DNA of 64,000 nucleotides from Mactra quadrangularis (Eukaryota > Mollusca > Bivalvia > Venerida > Mactridae): NCBI GenBank assembly GCA_025267735.1, contig CM046304.1, forward strand, positions 23,501,381 to 23,565,380, written 5' to 3'. Below are positions 36,100-51,900 of the stretch, piece by piece. Position numbers and translations under genes: made by a program. Numbering within the stretch: position 1 is the stretch's first letter; each line of letters opens with the position of its first letter. The notes under the pieces are model-generated. The model made no database searches, had not been told where the DNA came from, and worked only from the letters and a program-made list of their open reading frames with translations.

Positions 36100-37240
36100 C
36101 ACTGAACACGTAAAACAGCCTTAAGCATCAAACCTGACTGATATATTGAAATGTATGATTTAAAACCGCCATTTACTGACGTTTTCAATTCAATTAATTT
36201 GAATTGTGTTCAAGAAAATTAATGATTAATTTAGCATATTGTCATTTTTAAAACACAAAATTTATAACGCTTGCATTATACGTGCATTTGTCGGAACATG
36301 TGCATAGTTCAGTCATGAACAATACATACATATACTTATAACATCAGAAATATAAACATTTACATACATGTAGCTCTATAAATAAATCAGGATATTACCA
36401 AAGGTACCTTATGCATGCCCCTTGTACCCAAGTTTTGTAAGAATTAGGTGCACTTTTTCACAAAAATTCTTACGAAAAAAAAAGTAATTGTAAGTCAATT
36501 TAATAAATTTTGCAGTTAAAAGTCAGAAGGATAATAAACATAAATACGATAATTATGATGTTCAAAATGTACACTTTTTACACAATTAAATAATAGATGT
36601 AATTGGAATTGATTGGCCAAAAGTCAACTGTAATATGAATGTTTCTTGCTTTCGACTTACCATGATTTTTAGCCAGGTTAAGATATATCAAGCATTTGCA
36701 TTATTGAGAATTATAAACGCATGTACATATTTTTTATCTGGGATGCACATACAAATTGCAGATGCGAAAAGGTATGAGTTAATTAATTACTGGACTATCA
36801 CAAATGCTATTTTTCCTATGAATATCGTATCCTGGGCCGACTTCGACCTGCACGGTTTAATCAATTTAGAGAGTGTCCGTCATTATAGACATAGGCGCCC
36901 ACTAATTAATTATTTGTACAAAACAGAACAGAATACACACTTAATTGCTTCAGGCTATGGAATTAGGATATGAAAGTGGAGTAAATTGCAAATTTCCACT
37001 AAGTCTATGGACAACGTTGGTTTTACATAAAATGGAACTATATTTGCATCCCTTTTGTAAGACCACGTATGCTTAATAATTGTTTTCTTTTTTTTTTAAC
37101 CAAATCGTTAGAAATGAATTTTGTCTTTTAAATATAGTGCCCGGATTGTTTATTTATATCAACTAAATGGTTTTCTTGCATGATTTTTTTCTCTAAATGT
37201 GGATGTATTTTCCAAAGGGACCAGATGCAATGAGGATCGA
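36100..37240. other. Intergenic DNA upstream of TMEM101 with one unexplained 112-codon frame
   Basis: The + strand frame 36635-36973 is the longest open frame outside genes and satellites. Its translation has no repeat, signal peptide or motif that I know, and no splice context supports it, so it is not called a gene. The remainder is AT-rich without structure. Confidence 0.4.
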
Positions 37241-38331
37241 TAAACGTAAAGTTGGCAGACTCAGCAGACACAGCAGTGTCTGCAGTGTCTGCTGGCAGAA
37301 GGATTAATCAACAGCAGAAAGATCAATCTTTCTGCTAGGTCTGTTGGCAGAAGGATTGAATTATAACAGAGGGACCAGTCCTTCTGCTGAGTCTGTTAGA
37401 AAAAGAGAACATGGACCGATCTTTCTGATTGGTCTGTTGACAGAAGGATTGAATTATAACAGAAGGATCAATCCTTCTGCTGAAACTGTTAATAAAAACA
37501 TGTTTTATTAATTATTAGGGCGAATTTTCGTACTTGTAATATCAACATATATTTTGTTCAAATTAAAACGAGTTATTCACAGATTAAAATTTATACATCA
37601 AAAGAAAGCTTGTTCTATTGTCTGTCTAATTTTGTGAATGAATTTGTGTAATGATTAGAAAACACGCTTTAATAAACAGCAGAAGGATGTCAGTTTTAAC
37701 ACAAAATGACATCCGACAAAAGGGCTACTTTCTACACTAGCCATGCTGTTATCTTTCCGCTGTACTGTTTTCTTTTTTCTAACAGACCCAACAGAAGGAT
37801 TGCTCCTGTTATAATTCAATCCTTCTGCCAACAGACCCAGCAGAAAGATCGTTCCATGTTCTCTTTTTTTCTATGGACGTAAAGTTGGCAGACTCAGCAG
37901 ACACAGCAGAAGGAACGATCCTTCTGTTGTGTCTGCTGGCAGAAGGATTAATCAACAGCAGAGTGATCAATATTTCTGCTGTGTCTGCTGGCAGAAGGAT
38001 TGAGTTATAACAGAAGGATCAATCCTTCTGCTGGTATTGTAAGAAAAAAAAGAAAACATGGAACTATCCTTCTGCTGCTTATGTTGGCAGAATGTTTAAA
38101 CTACAGCAGAAGGATCAATTTTTCTGTTGGGTCTGTTAGAAAAAAAGAAAACTGTACAGCGGAAAGATAACAGCAATAACAACATGGCTAATGTAGAAGG
38201 TAGCCCTATTGTCGGATGTCATTTTGTGTTAAAAATGACATCCCTCTGATTTTTATTAAAGCGTGTTTTCTAATCATTACACAAATTCATTCGCAAAATT
38301 AGGCAGACAATAGAACAAACTTTCTTTTGAT

Positions 38332-38793
38332 CAGGGATTTTGTATAACAGGGATTTGTAACGATAAATAATAGATATTCATCAAATTTCACTGTCGTCGC
38401 TATTATTTCGGCCAATACGGAAAACAAGTATAACAAGTTTAAATAAAAATATTCACATGGAATTTTGTACCAGTACCATTGATATTGACATAAATGCTAG
38501 CAAAAATGTTTCTAGATGATTTTGAGGTAAATTACGCTCAAAGACTGTTTCACAAGATAATGCATTTTTCCGCCGATCTGCTATTTTTAGCCTCATTTTA
38601 CATCACCTAAAGTCATATTTTCGGTCATAATTGCAACATTTGTTTTGTAAAAAACTGCAGAAACATTCACAATTCACAGTTTTTAAACGCTGGAATAGTT
38701 TGTACAGCCTGCTTCAGCCAGCTATAGACTTAAAATTCAAAAAAGCACTTCGTTACAAATCCTTCTTACATGTACATGTATACAGAATCCCTG
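38332..38793. mobile_element. Nested hAT-like insertion of 462 bp
   Basis: The insert starts CAGGGATTTTGTATA and ends tgtatacagaatccctg, an imperfect inverted repeat. It splits the module at 38100-38900 exactly between cttttgat and ttttgatgtataaa. Uninterrupted copies of the same module read tcttttgatgtataaa (inverted at about 37600) or ttttggtgtata (40300, 41080). So TTTTGAT is duplicated at the insertion point, 7 bp exact or 8 bp with one mismatch, as expected for hAT. Confidence 0.8.
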
Positions 38794-40479
38794 TTTTGAT
38801 GTATAAATGTGTGAATAACTCGTTTTAATTTGGACGAAATATATGTTAATATAACAAGTACGAGAATTCGCTCTACCACAGTTTGGTTCGATTTTTTCAT
38901 AAAAAAATAGATTAGTATTATACTGTTCTATGCTTGTGTCATATTTCGTGTACTCAAATACAGTACATGTACCCATAAAAATGTTGAAGACATTTTTACT
39001 TTGCATGCCTACTGAATAGCTTTTGTTCAAAATTGGATAATTGTTTGTTTTGAAATGCTTTCTAGTTTTGCTTCATTCTTCGGTTATTATTGTAATTATA
39101 ACTGAGAATACAAAGATAAAAGCCATGTTATAGAAAATAATTACAATAAACATAAGGTTTTGCAGGTTTAGGATCTGAACCTTATAAATATGTTGCATTC
39201 ATGTAATTTGTTTATATTCTATCACATACCATACTTAAATATATTAAAATAATGATTCTACAAACATAATCATCAAAAATAGAGAATTGAAGTACATGTA
39301 AGTTTCTTTAGTCTCTCAACTTTTGGTGGGTACTGTATGCGCGTTTTTCTATAGATCTTATTTTTCAGCACTGAACATTCGTCAGGGTTGTTTACTTTGC
39401 TCTTTTATAAATGATATGCTTTATCAATTAGTGGACTTTTAACCGAATATTTTAAATAAATTTAAATTTTAGTACAGACAATTATTGAATATTTCAACTC
39501 AAGTCATAGGTTGTTATTATAAGAATTGTTATAAAAACAAAGATGCCATTTGCATAAAAAATGCTGTAAATAATTAAAGTGTTTTAGCTGTTAACTTAAA
39601 GACATTGAACAGGCCCGGATTTACCGGGGGCACAGGGGCAGCCGCACGTGCCCCCCCCCCACCTGGTCCCACAGATATTGACTCTCATACAAAGAAAAGG
39701 GCACTAAATCGGCACCATCACAGCAATATCAACTCGACTTTTAGATTAATTTCAATATGCATTCATCCATCCGAGCTATTAAAAAAGATAATGATCTAAA
39801 TTGATACATTCAAGCATCTCAGGGTACCCAGATCGGGCATAAGAATTCCATCGCTGATCAACATGATCTGTATCAGCAATCGGGTCAGGGAATTTGTGTA
39901 AAAATGAAAAAATATTTAAATTAGGGATTTCACGTATTCCCTAGAATCACTGTGGATTACATGAATTCCCTGAATTGGTTAGGGATTACGTGAAATCCCT
40001 GGTTACACACATTCCCTGTTACATATTATACAATTCAATAAAACAGAGACAGGATGGTAATCCTGTCATAAAAGTGTACCCGCTGTGCCTTGCTATGCAC
40101 AGTGTATTATACAATCACACCAGGGGTCCATAAACCCGATAGCGCATACTATAAATTTAAGAAAAAATACTTATTGATATCTTTAAGAATAAAAGAGTTA
40201 TGACCGTTCAAAGAATTTTCCCCTATACTTTTCTATTTAAAATCGAATATCGACTTGGGATTATGTATCGGCCTAAACGTTGGAAATGGAACAAGCTTTC
40301 TTTTGGTGTATAAACGTGAGATAAACTCATTTTAATTGCGCCAAAATATATGTTAATTTATCAAATACAAAAATTCTCAGTACGAAAGTTCGTTCGGCAT
40401 TTTCAATAAAAAATTGCAAATACATGCTGATTACCGAGTCTTATTTTAAACCACAATTTAGACAAACATGTGATATGAT

Positions 40480-40563
40480 GCATCACCATACCACCCCACC
40501 CACCCATACCCACCACCCCACCCCCCCCCCCCCACCCACACCCCCCACCCCCCCCCCAACCCC
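40480..40563 (-). other. C-run tract, G-quadruplex potential on the - strand
   Basis: The + strand is a chain of C runs, several of 5 to 13 bases, separated by single A or T bases. The - strand therefore offers many G runs suited to G-quadruplex formation. A second shorter C run lies at 39648-39661. It accounts for the Gly/Trp-rich frame at 40403-40633. Confidence 0.6.
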
Positions 40564-41331
40564 CACAAAACAGGCCAATTTTCGAATGTGAATTTGTGAT
40601 CGACTGACATCCGTCTGCTGTAATTAAAAACATGTTTTATTAATTATTTCACCAATCTATTCAAAAAATCAAATTATATATAGAAAAAACCTTTAATTTG
40701 GTATATCACAATATGTAAAACTCGACTTATTGAGGCCAAACAATGTAATTTTTTTCGATGTTTGATTTTGTTCTAAATGATATTTGGGTTCGATTTTTAC
40801 TATGAAATGACTAGTAACAGTCTATTTCCGAGAGCAATTTAAGAGAATATTTATACTTAAACTTGACACATTGTGCATCATTTTAATGCTGATACACAGG
40901 TCGATTTTGAAGATTTTGTTAGAGAATAACAGCATGGCGAGTGTAGAAAGTAGCCATGTTTTCGTAAGTAAATTTGGGTTTGATTGACATTCTTCTGCTA
41001 TTTTAATAAATACACGTTTTTTAATTAATTTTAATACCAATCTATTCACAAAATCAGACTGACAATAGAATAAGCTTACTTTTGGTGTATGATAGCGTGG
41101 ATAACTCGTTTTAATTTGGACAAAAGTTAAGTTTTAAACTTAAGTACGAAAATTCGCCCTACCACAGTTTGTTTCGATTTTTTCATTAAAAATGTGCAAA
41201 TACATTGTACATTCTGATTACCGAGTCTTATTTTAAACCACAATTTATATGGAACGATCCTTCTGCTGTGTCTGTTGGCAGAAGGATTAAACTACAGCAG
41301 AAGGATCAATCTTTCTGTTGGGTCTGAAACT

Positions 41332-41394
41332 ACCATCCTCGGTAACTCAGGGTATTACTTCATTTGTATGAGTACCGTGGGTTACCGAGGATGG
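41332..41394. repeat. Short inverted repeat (ccatcctcggtaac hairpin)
   Basis: Arms ccatcctcggtaac and gttaccgaggatgg are perfect inverted repeats around a loop of about 32 bases. This is a stem-loop inside the composite region, probably the terminus pair of a tiny fold-back element. Confidence 0.6.
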
Positions 41395-41718
41395 AAACTA
41401 CAAAGATAGCATAAAAGTCATGTTATGGAAAATAATTACAATAGACATGATTTTGCAGGTTTAGGATGTCATATGCTGAATCGCAAAAATGTGAACTGCA
41501 TTCATGTAGTATAAGGTTATATTTCATCACAAACCATAGTCCATACTTAAATATATTAAAAAATGATTCTACAAAAATAATAACCACAATTCGAGAATTA
41601 TAGCAAGTTTCTATGAATTTAGTCTCCAAACGTTATTTTTGGATTACGTGTAATCCCCGGTTACACACATTCCTTGTAACAAATACAAGAAATAAATCAA
41701 CAATAACAACATGGCGAG

Positions 41719-41814
41719 TGTAGAAATTAGCCCTATTGTCGGATTTCATTTAAATATATATATATATATATATATATATTTAAATGAAATCCGACAATAG
41801 GGCTAATTTCTACA
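41719..41814. repeat. Perfect 96-bp palindrome
   Basis: Two 48-bp arms (outer part tgtagaaattagccctattg, inner part tttaaatatatatat) are exactly inverted with no spacer, centred between 41766 and 41767. The arm sequence belongs to the composite module (compare gtagaaggtagccctattgtc near 38195). It may extrude as a cruciform or derive from end-to-end joining of two module copies. Confidence 0.9.
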
Positions 41815-42119
41815 TACTTGTGGGGTCGATATTTCGTACGGGGCATATATCAGACCTCGCAATTCTAGCATCTTTTAAATGATGTAGGGGGGTGTAGGGT
41901 ACCCTACTAAAATAGTGTGCATAAGGCGGTTTTAATAGTGAATGGTATATGCCCCATTAATGTGTATAATTTTTATGGGGTACTACATTTCTTGTCATAT
42001 GAAGTCACCTATTTTGAAATTAAATATATAGCTGATATACATAACTAAGTGCCCCTTAGGTCTGTCGTTTGAAAATGTTCAATTCATGTGTACATAGTTG
42101 CATATATTGAAACCAACTA

Positions 42120-42120
<1 letters not shown>
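41815..42120. other. Unique spacer between the palindrome and the satellite cluster
   Basis: A short stretch with gtaggggggtgtagggtacc and cgtacggggcatatatc that matches nothing else in the window. No gene is supported. Confidence 0.35.
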
Positions 42121-45649
<3,529 letters not shown>

Positions 45650-45650
<1 letters not shown>

Positions 45651-46490
45651 TACGCAATGTTTTGCTCATCATTCCTTTATTCCTATATTTTTATAATATG
45701 TTGTTCACCATTCCTATATTTCTATATTAAAACTTTTTTTGTACATCATTCCAATATTCATACTTTATTTTGCTCATCATTCATAATATGCTTACTATAT
45801 TTTGTTCATCATTCAATATTTATATTTATTCTATATTTTGTTCATTATTTTATAATTCTATATTTATTCTATATTATGTTCATCATTCAATATTTCTATA
45901 TTTTGTTCATCATTCTATATTTCTATATTTATTCTATATCTTGTTCATCATTCTATATTTCTATATTTATTCTATATTTTGTTCATCATTCAATATTTCT
46001 ATATTTATTCTATATTTTGTTCATCATTCTATATTTCTATATTTATTCTATATTTTGTTCATCATTCTATATTTCTATATTTATTCTATATTTTGTTCAT
46101 CATCCCATATTTCTATATTTATTCTATATTTTGTTCATCATTCTATATTTCTATATTTATTCTATATTTTGTTCATCATTCTATATTTCTATACTTATTC
46201 TATATTTTGTTCATCATTCTATTTTTCTATATTAATGCTACATTTTGTTTATCATTCTATATTTCTATATTTATTCTATATTTTGTTCATCATTCTATCT
46301 TTCTATATTTATTCTATATTTTGTTCATCACTCTATATTTATTTTATATTTTGTTCATCATTCTATTTTTCTGTATTAATGCTACATTTTGTTTATCTTT
46401 CTATATTCATTCTATATTTTGTTCATCATTTCTATATTGCTTTATATATACTATATTTTGTTCAATATATCTATATTAAAACCTATATTT
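45650..46490. repeat. 38-bp satellite array
   Basis: Very regular 38-bp units (tctatattttgttcatcatt followed by ctatatttctatatttat); the motif gttcatcatt recurs at 45981, 46019 and 46057. Since 38 is not a multiple of 3 and the unit has no stop on the + strand, all three frames stay open, giving Phe/Ile/Tyr/Ser-rich frames up to 277 codons. These are not genes. Confidence 0.93.
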
Positions 46491-49400
46491 TGTTCATCAT
46501 ATTTCTATATTCATACTGTATTTTTTCAATCATCATATATTCATACTGAATATTGTCCACTTTTCCTTTATTCATTTTATATTTTGTTCATATTTCCTAT
46601 ATTCATATATTTATATTCGTGCTATATTTTGTTCAACATTCCTATATTTCTATATTAATACTGTATTTTACCCATCATTTCTATATTCATGCTATATTTT
46701 GTTTATCATTCCTCTATTTCTATATTGTACTGTATTTTGTCCATCCTTTCTTTATTCATACTATTTTTTGTTCATCATTCCTATATAACTGCATATTCCT
46801 ATATTCATGCTTTATAGTTTGCCCACAATTCCTGTATTTCTATTTTCATACTATATTTTGATCATCATTTTAATATTTATGCGATATTTTGTTCACCATT
46901 CCTATATTTCTATATTAAAACTATATTTTGTACATCATGCCTATATTCATACAATTTTTGCTCTTCACTCCTATATTCATACTTTATTTTTTTTATCTTT
47001 CCTTTATTTCTATATTCATACTATATTTTGTTTATCACTTCTAGATTCATGCTATATTTTGTTCATCATTCCTATATTCATGCAATATTTTGTTCATCAT
47101 TCCTATATTTCTATACTTATACTGTATATTATGTATGTTATTTCTATATTCATGCTAAATTAAGTTCATCTTTCCTTTTATTTAGTGAATTTCTATATTC
47201 ATACTATGTTTTGTTCATAATACCTTTATTTCGACTTTTATACTATATATTGTCCATAATTTCTAGATTCATGCTTTATTGTGTTCACCATTCATATATC
47301 CACGTCATATTTTGTTCATCATTTGTATATTCATACTATATTTTGTTCATCTTTCCTATATTCATACTTTGTGTCATATTCTAAATATTCATTCATTATT
47401 TCTAATATTCATACTTATTTTGTTTACATTCCTATATTTCTTTATTCGTACTGTTTATTATTTTCATTATTTCTATATTCATGGTTTTCTGTTCGTCATT
47501 CTTTTATTTCTATATTTATGCTATATTTCGTTCATCATTTCTATACTCATGCTATATATGTTCATCATTTCTTAATTCATGCTATATTATTCATCATTTA
47601 TATATTAATGCTATATTTTGTTCATTATTTCTATATTCAACCTATATTTTGTTCATCATTCATATATTCATACAATGTTTTGTTCAATTTTCCTATATTT
47701 CTATATTCATACTGCATATAATGTTCATTGTTTCTATATTAATGCTTTATTATGTTCATCATTCCTAAATTTCTGTGATTTCTACATTCATTCTATATAT
47801 TTTGTTTATCATTCTTTTTTCTATATTCATGCTATATTTTGTTTATCATTCCTATATTCATGCTTTATTCTGTTCATCATCCTTATATACCTATATTCAT
47901 GCTATTTTTTGTTCATCATTTCTATATTCGTGTTATATATGTTCATCATTTCTATATTCATGCTATATTGTTCATCATTTATATATGTATGCTTAATGAT
48001 GTTCATTATTCCTTTATTCTATATATATGCTATATTTTGTTCATTATTTTTACATTAATTTTTTTTCTTCTTTCATATATTCATACCATGTTTTGTTCAT
48101 CTTTCTTATATTTCTATATTCATACTGTACATTATGTCCATTGTGTCTATATTAATGCTTTATTATGTTCACCGTTCGTATATTATTGTTAATTTCAATA
48201 TTCATGCTGTATGTTTTGTTTATCATTCCTTTTTTTCTATATTCATACTATATTTTGTACATCAATTTAATATTCATACTAAATTATGTTCATCTTTCCT
48301 AAATTTCAATATTCATACTAAATTATTTTCATTATTTCTATACTCATAGTATATTTTGTTCATCATTCCTATATTTCCATATTCATACTGTATATTATGT
48401 TCATTATTTCTATATTCATGGTTTATTTTGTTCATCATTTCTATATTCATGCCATATGCTGTTCACCATTTCTATATTCATGTTATATTTTGTTCATCAT
48501 ATCTATATTCATGCTAAATTTTGTTCATCATTTCTAAATGATTGCTATCTTTTGTTCATTCTTTCTATATTCATCTTTTATTTTGTTAATCATTCATATA
48601 TTCATACTATGTTTTGTTCATCTTTCATATATTTTTAAATTCATACCGTATATTATGTGTATTGTTTCTATATAAATGCTTTATTATGTTCATCATTCAT
48701 ATATATCTGTAAATTTCAATATTCATGCTATATATTTTGTGTATCATTCTTTTTTCTATATTCATGCTATATTTTGTTCATTTTTCCGTCATTCATGCTA
48801 TATTTTGTTCATTATCCTTATATACCCTTATTCATGCTATATTTTGTTTATCATTTCTATATTCATGTTATATATGTTCATCATTTCTTTATTCATGCTA
48901 TATTTTTCATCATTTATATATTTATGCCTTATAATGTTCATCATTCCTTCATTCTATATTCATGCTATATTTTGTTTATTATTTCTATATTCATCTTTTA
49001 TTTTGTTCATCATTCATATGTTCATACCATGTTTTGTTCATCTTTCTTATATTTCTATATTCATACTGTATATTATGTTCATTATTTCTATATTTATGCT
49101 TTATTATGTTCATCATTCATATATTTCTGTAAATTTCTATATTCATGCTGTATGTTTTTTGTTTATCTTTTTTTTTCTATATTCATACTATATTTTGTTC
49201 ATCATTTCTATATTCATACTAAATTGTGTTCATCTTTCCTAAACTTCTACATTCAAACTGTATATTATGATCATTATTTCTATATTCATATCATATTTTG
49301 TTCATTATTTCTATATTCATGCTATATTTAGTTCATCATTCATATATTCATACTATGTTTTGTTCATCTTTCTTATATTTCTATATTCATACTAAATATT

Positions 49401-51140
49401 ATGTTCATTGTTTCTATATAAATGTTTTTTTATGTTCATCATTCATATATATCTGTAAATTTCTATATTCTTGCTATATATTTTGTTTATCATTCTTTTT
49501 TTCTATATATATGCTATATTTTGTTCATCATTCCTTTATTGACGCTATATTTTGTTCATCATCCTTATATACCTATATTCAGGCTATATTTTGTTTATCA
49601 TTTCTATATTCATGCTATATTTTTCATCATTTATATATTTATGCTTTATGATGTTCATCATTCCTTTATTCTATATTCATGCTATATTTTGTTCATTATT
49701 TCTATATTCATCTTTTATTTTGTTCATCATTCATATATTCATACTATGTTTTGTTCATCTGTCTCATATTTCTATATTCATACTGTATATTATGTTCATT
49801 GTTTTTGTATTAATGCTTTATTATGTTCATCATTCGTATATTTCTGTAAATTTCTATATTCATGCTGTATGTTTTTTGTTTATCATTTCTTTTTTTCTAT
49901 ATTCATACTATATTTTGTTCATCATTTCTATATTCATACTAAATTGTGTTCATCTTTCCTAAACTTCTATATTCAAACTGTATATTATGATCATTATTTC
50001 TATATTCATATCATATTTTGTTCATTATTTCTATATTCATGCTATATTTAGTTCATCATTCATATATTCATACAATGTTTTGTTCATCTTTCTAATATTT
50101 CTATATTGATACTGTATATTATGTTCATTGTTTCTGTATTAATGCTTTATTATGTTCATCATTCGCATATTTCTGTAAATTTCTATATTCATGCTGTATG
50201 TTTTGTTTATCATTTCTTTTTTTCTATATTTATACAATTTTGTATTCATACTAAATTTTGTTCATCTTTCCTAAATGCTACATTCATACTATATTATTTT
50301 CATCATTTCTATATTCATACTATATTTTGTTCAACATGCCTTTATTTCTGTATTCATACTGTATATTATGTTCATTATTTCTATATTCATGCTGTATTTT
50401 GTTGATCACGTCTATATTCAAGCTTTATTTTGTTCATCATTTCTATATTTATGCCATATGATGTTCATCATTTCTATATTCATGTTTTATTTTGTTCATT
50501 ATCTCTATATTCATGTTTTATTTTGTTCATCATTTCTATTTACATGCTAAATTTTGTTCATCATTTCTATATTCATGTTTTTTTGTGTTAATCATTTCTA
50601 TATTCGTGCTTAATTTTGTCCATCTTTCCTTTATTTCTACATTCATGTAATAATTTCTTCATTATTTCTATATTCATGCTTAATTTTGTTCATCAACTCT
50701 ATATTTCTGTTTATTGCTATATTCATGATTTATTTTGTTCATCATTCCTATATTCATGCTATATTTTGTTCATCATTCCTACATTTCTATATCTATGCTA
50801 TATTTTGTTAATGAATTCTATATTTCTATATTCATACTATTTTTTGTTCATGAATTCTATATTTCTATATTCATGCTATATTTTGTTCATCACTTCTTTA
50901 TTCATGCTATATTTTGATGATCATTTCTCAATTCATGCTATATTATGATTATTATTTCTATATTCATACTATATTTTGTTCATCTTTCTTAGATTTCTAT
51001 ATTGATGTTATATGATGTTCATTTTTTCTATATTCATGCTTCATTTTGTTCATCACTTCTAAATTCATGCTACATTTTGTTCATCATTTCTATATTCATG
51101 CTATATTTCGTTCATAATTTACTATATTTTTATATTCATG
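46490..51140. repeat. 31-bp satellite array with a 720-bp higher-order repeat
   Basis: Units of 31 bp (ttctatattcatgctatatt followed by ttgttcatcat; exact 31 spacing at 50473, 50504 and 50535) extend from the 38-bp array, which shares gttcatcatt. Blocks at 49261-49350 and 49981-50070 are almost identical and exactly 720 bp apart, with further matches on both sides, showing a second-order period. Many spurious Phe/Ile/Tyr-rich frames result. Confidence 0.92.
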
Positions 51141-51900
51141 CTTTAATAAATCACCTGAGAGCCAGCCAATTAACTCCCACTGAGACTTGAACTCAGAACT
51201 CCTCATGACATAGAGACTGATCACTAGCACAAGGTGTTTTGCATTAAACTAAAAGAGTGTCATGTCGCTGGTCCCAAGTGATATGCAGCAGCATGCCACA
51301 CATTGATAAACTTTTACTTCGAAAGAGTTATTAGTTGACAAGTGAATTTTGATCATAAACTCCATCCAACAGAGCTTGACTGATACTTATTTATGTATGT
51401 TGATGGGTGGTGTGAGTGATTTGTTCAATTATTATCAGAGAATCGATTATATTCATGGATTATTATGCTTGATTACTATCGTGGTCACTCCTTGTTTATC
51501 CAGACTTGTGACTGGCTTACATGATACAGTTAGATCATTAAAGAACTAACACATCAATATAAGGTCAAGTTACCCACATAAAGCAATAGTCAGTGCAACT
51601 CGGGGTGGGTGAGTAGAGGTGGGGCTTATCTTAACTCTAACTCTTAAGTCGCACCGTTTTGACATACGACGTATACACTAAACATAGTGACGAAACACTA
51701 TGGATGATGTATACGCGTGCATACATATCCTTTGCAACCAAGGCAAATCACAACTGACCCCGACGGATGCATTGGGTACGGACCCCGTTAGGGATAGGAC
51801 CTCCATCAAGAGCGCTGCGCCCATTGCCGTAACCTGTGGACTTATCTCAGGACGGAGTCGTATGCATTTTTCATATGCAAACTAAAACTAAGAGACATGG
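51141..51900. other. Spacer between two satellite arrays, with a tRNA-like SINE trace
   Basis: On the - strand at about 51210-51150 a B-box-like GAGTTCAAGTCTC follows a tRNA-like stretch, suggesting a SINE fragment. The section 51590-51890 is clearly GC-richer than its surroundings and holds a 61-codon + frame (51700-51885). Another 66-codon frame lies at 51349-51549. Neither translation is recognised. Confidence 0.35.

Larger units (their letters stand above)
37245..41640. mobile_element. Composite of related fold-back repeats with cagaaggat palindromes
   Basis: Short palindromes built on cagcagaaggat and its complement recur through 37290-38130 and again at 41252-41325. A longer module (landmarks gttttctaatcattacacaa, aactcgttttaatttgga, ccacagttt and ttcgattttttcat) occurs inverted at about 37510-37800. 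It occurs direct at about 38100-38900 (interrupted), 40280-40440 and 40915-41245. A further module with aaaataattacaata and ttttgcaggtttagga is present at 39125-39320 and 41425-41635. The layout shows an inverted duplication followed by a direct duplication of about 2.3 kb. No transposase is visible. The class is uncertain; fold-back or Helitron-derived DNA are both possible. Confidence 0.7.

Noticed and set aside
36635..36973. 112-codon + strand frame upstream of TMEM101
   Set aside because: No motif, signal peptide, repeat of known type or splice context supports it, and AT-rich DNA of this length can yield one such frame by chance. It would be worth revisiting only if transcripts are found.
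40403..40633. Gly/Trp-rich frame on the - strand
   Set aside because: It is a by-product of the C-run tract at 40480-40563.
51700..51885. 61-codon + frame in the GC-richer spacer between satellites
   Set aside because: Its composition is suggestive, but the translation is not recognised and no splice sites in phase were found, so it is noted only as part of the spacer.
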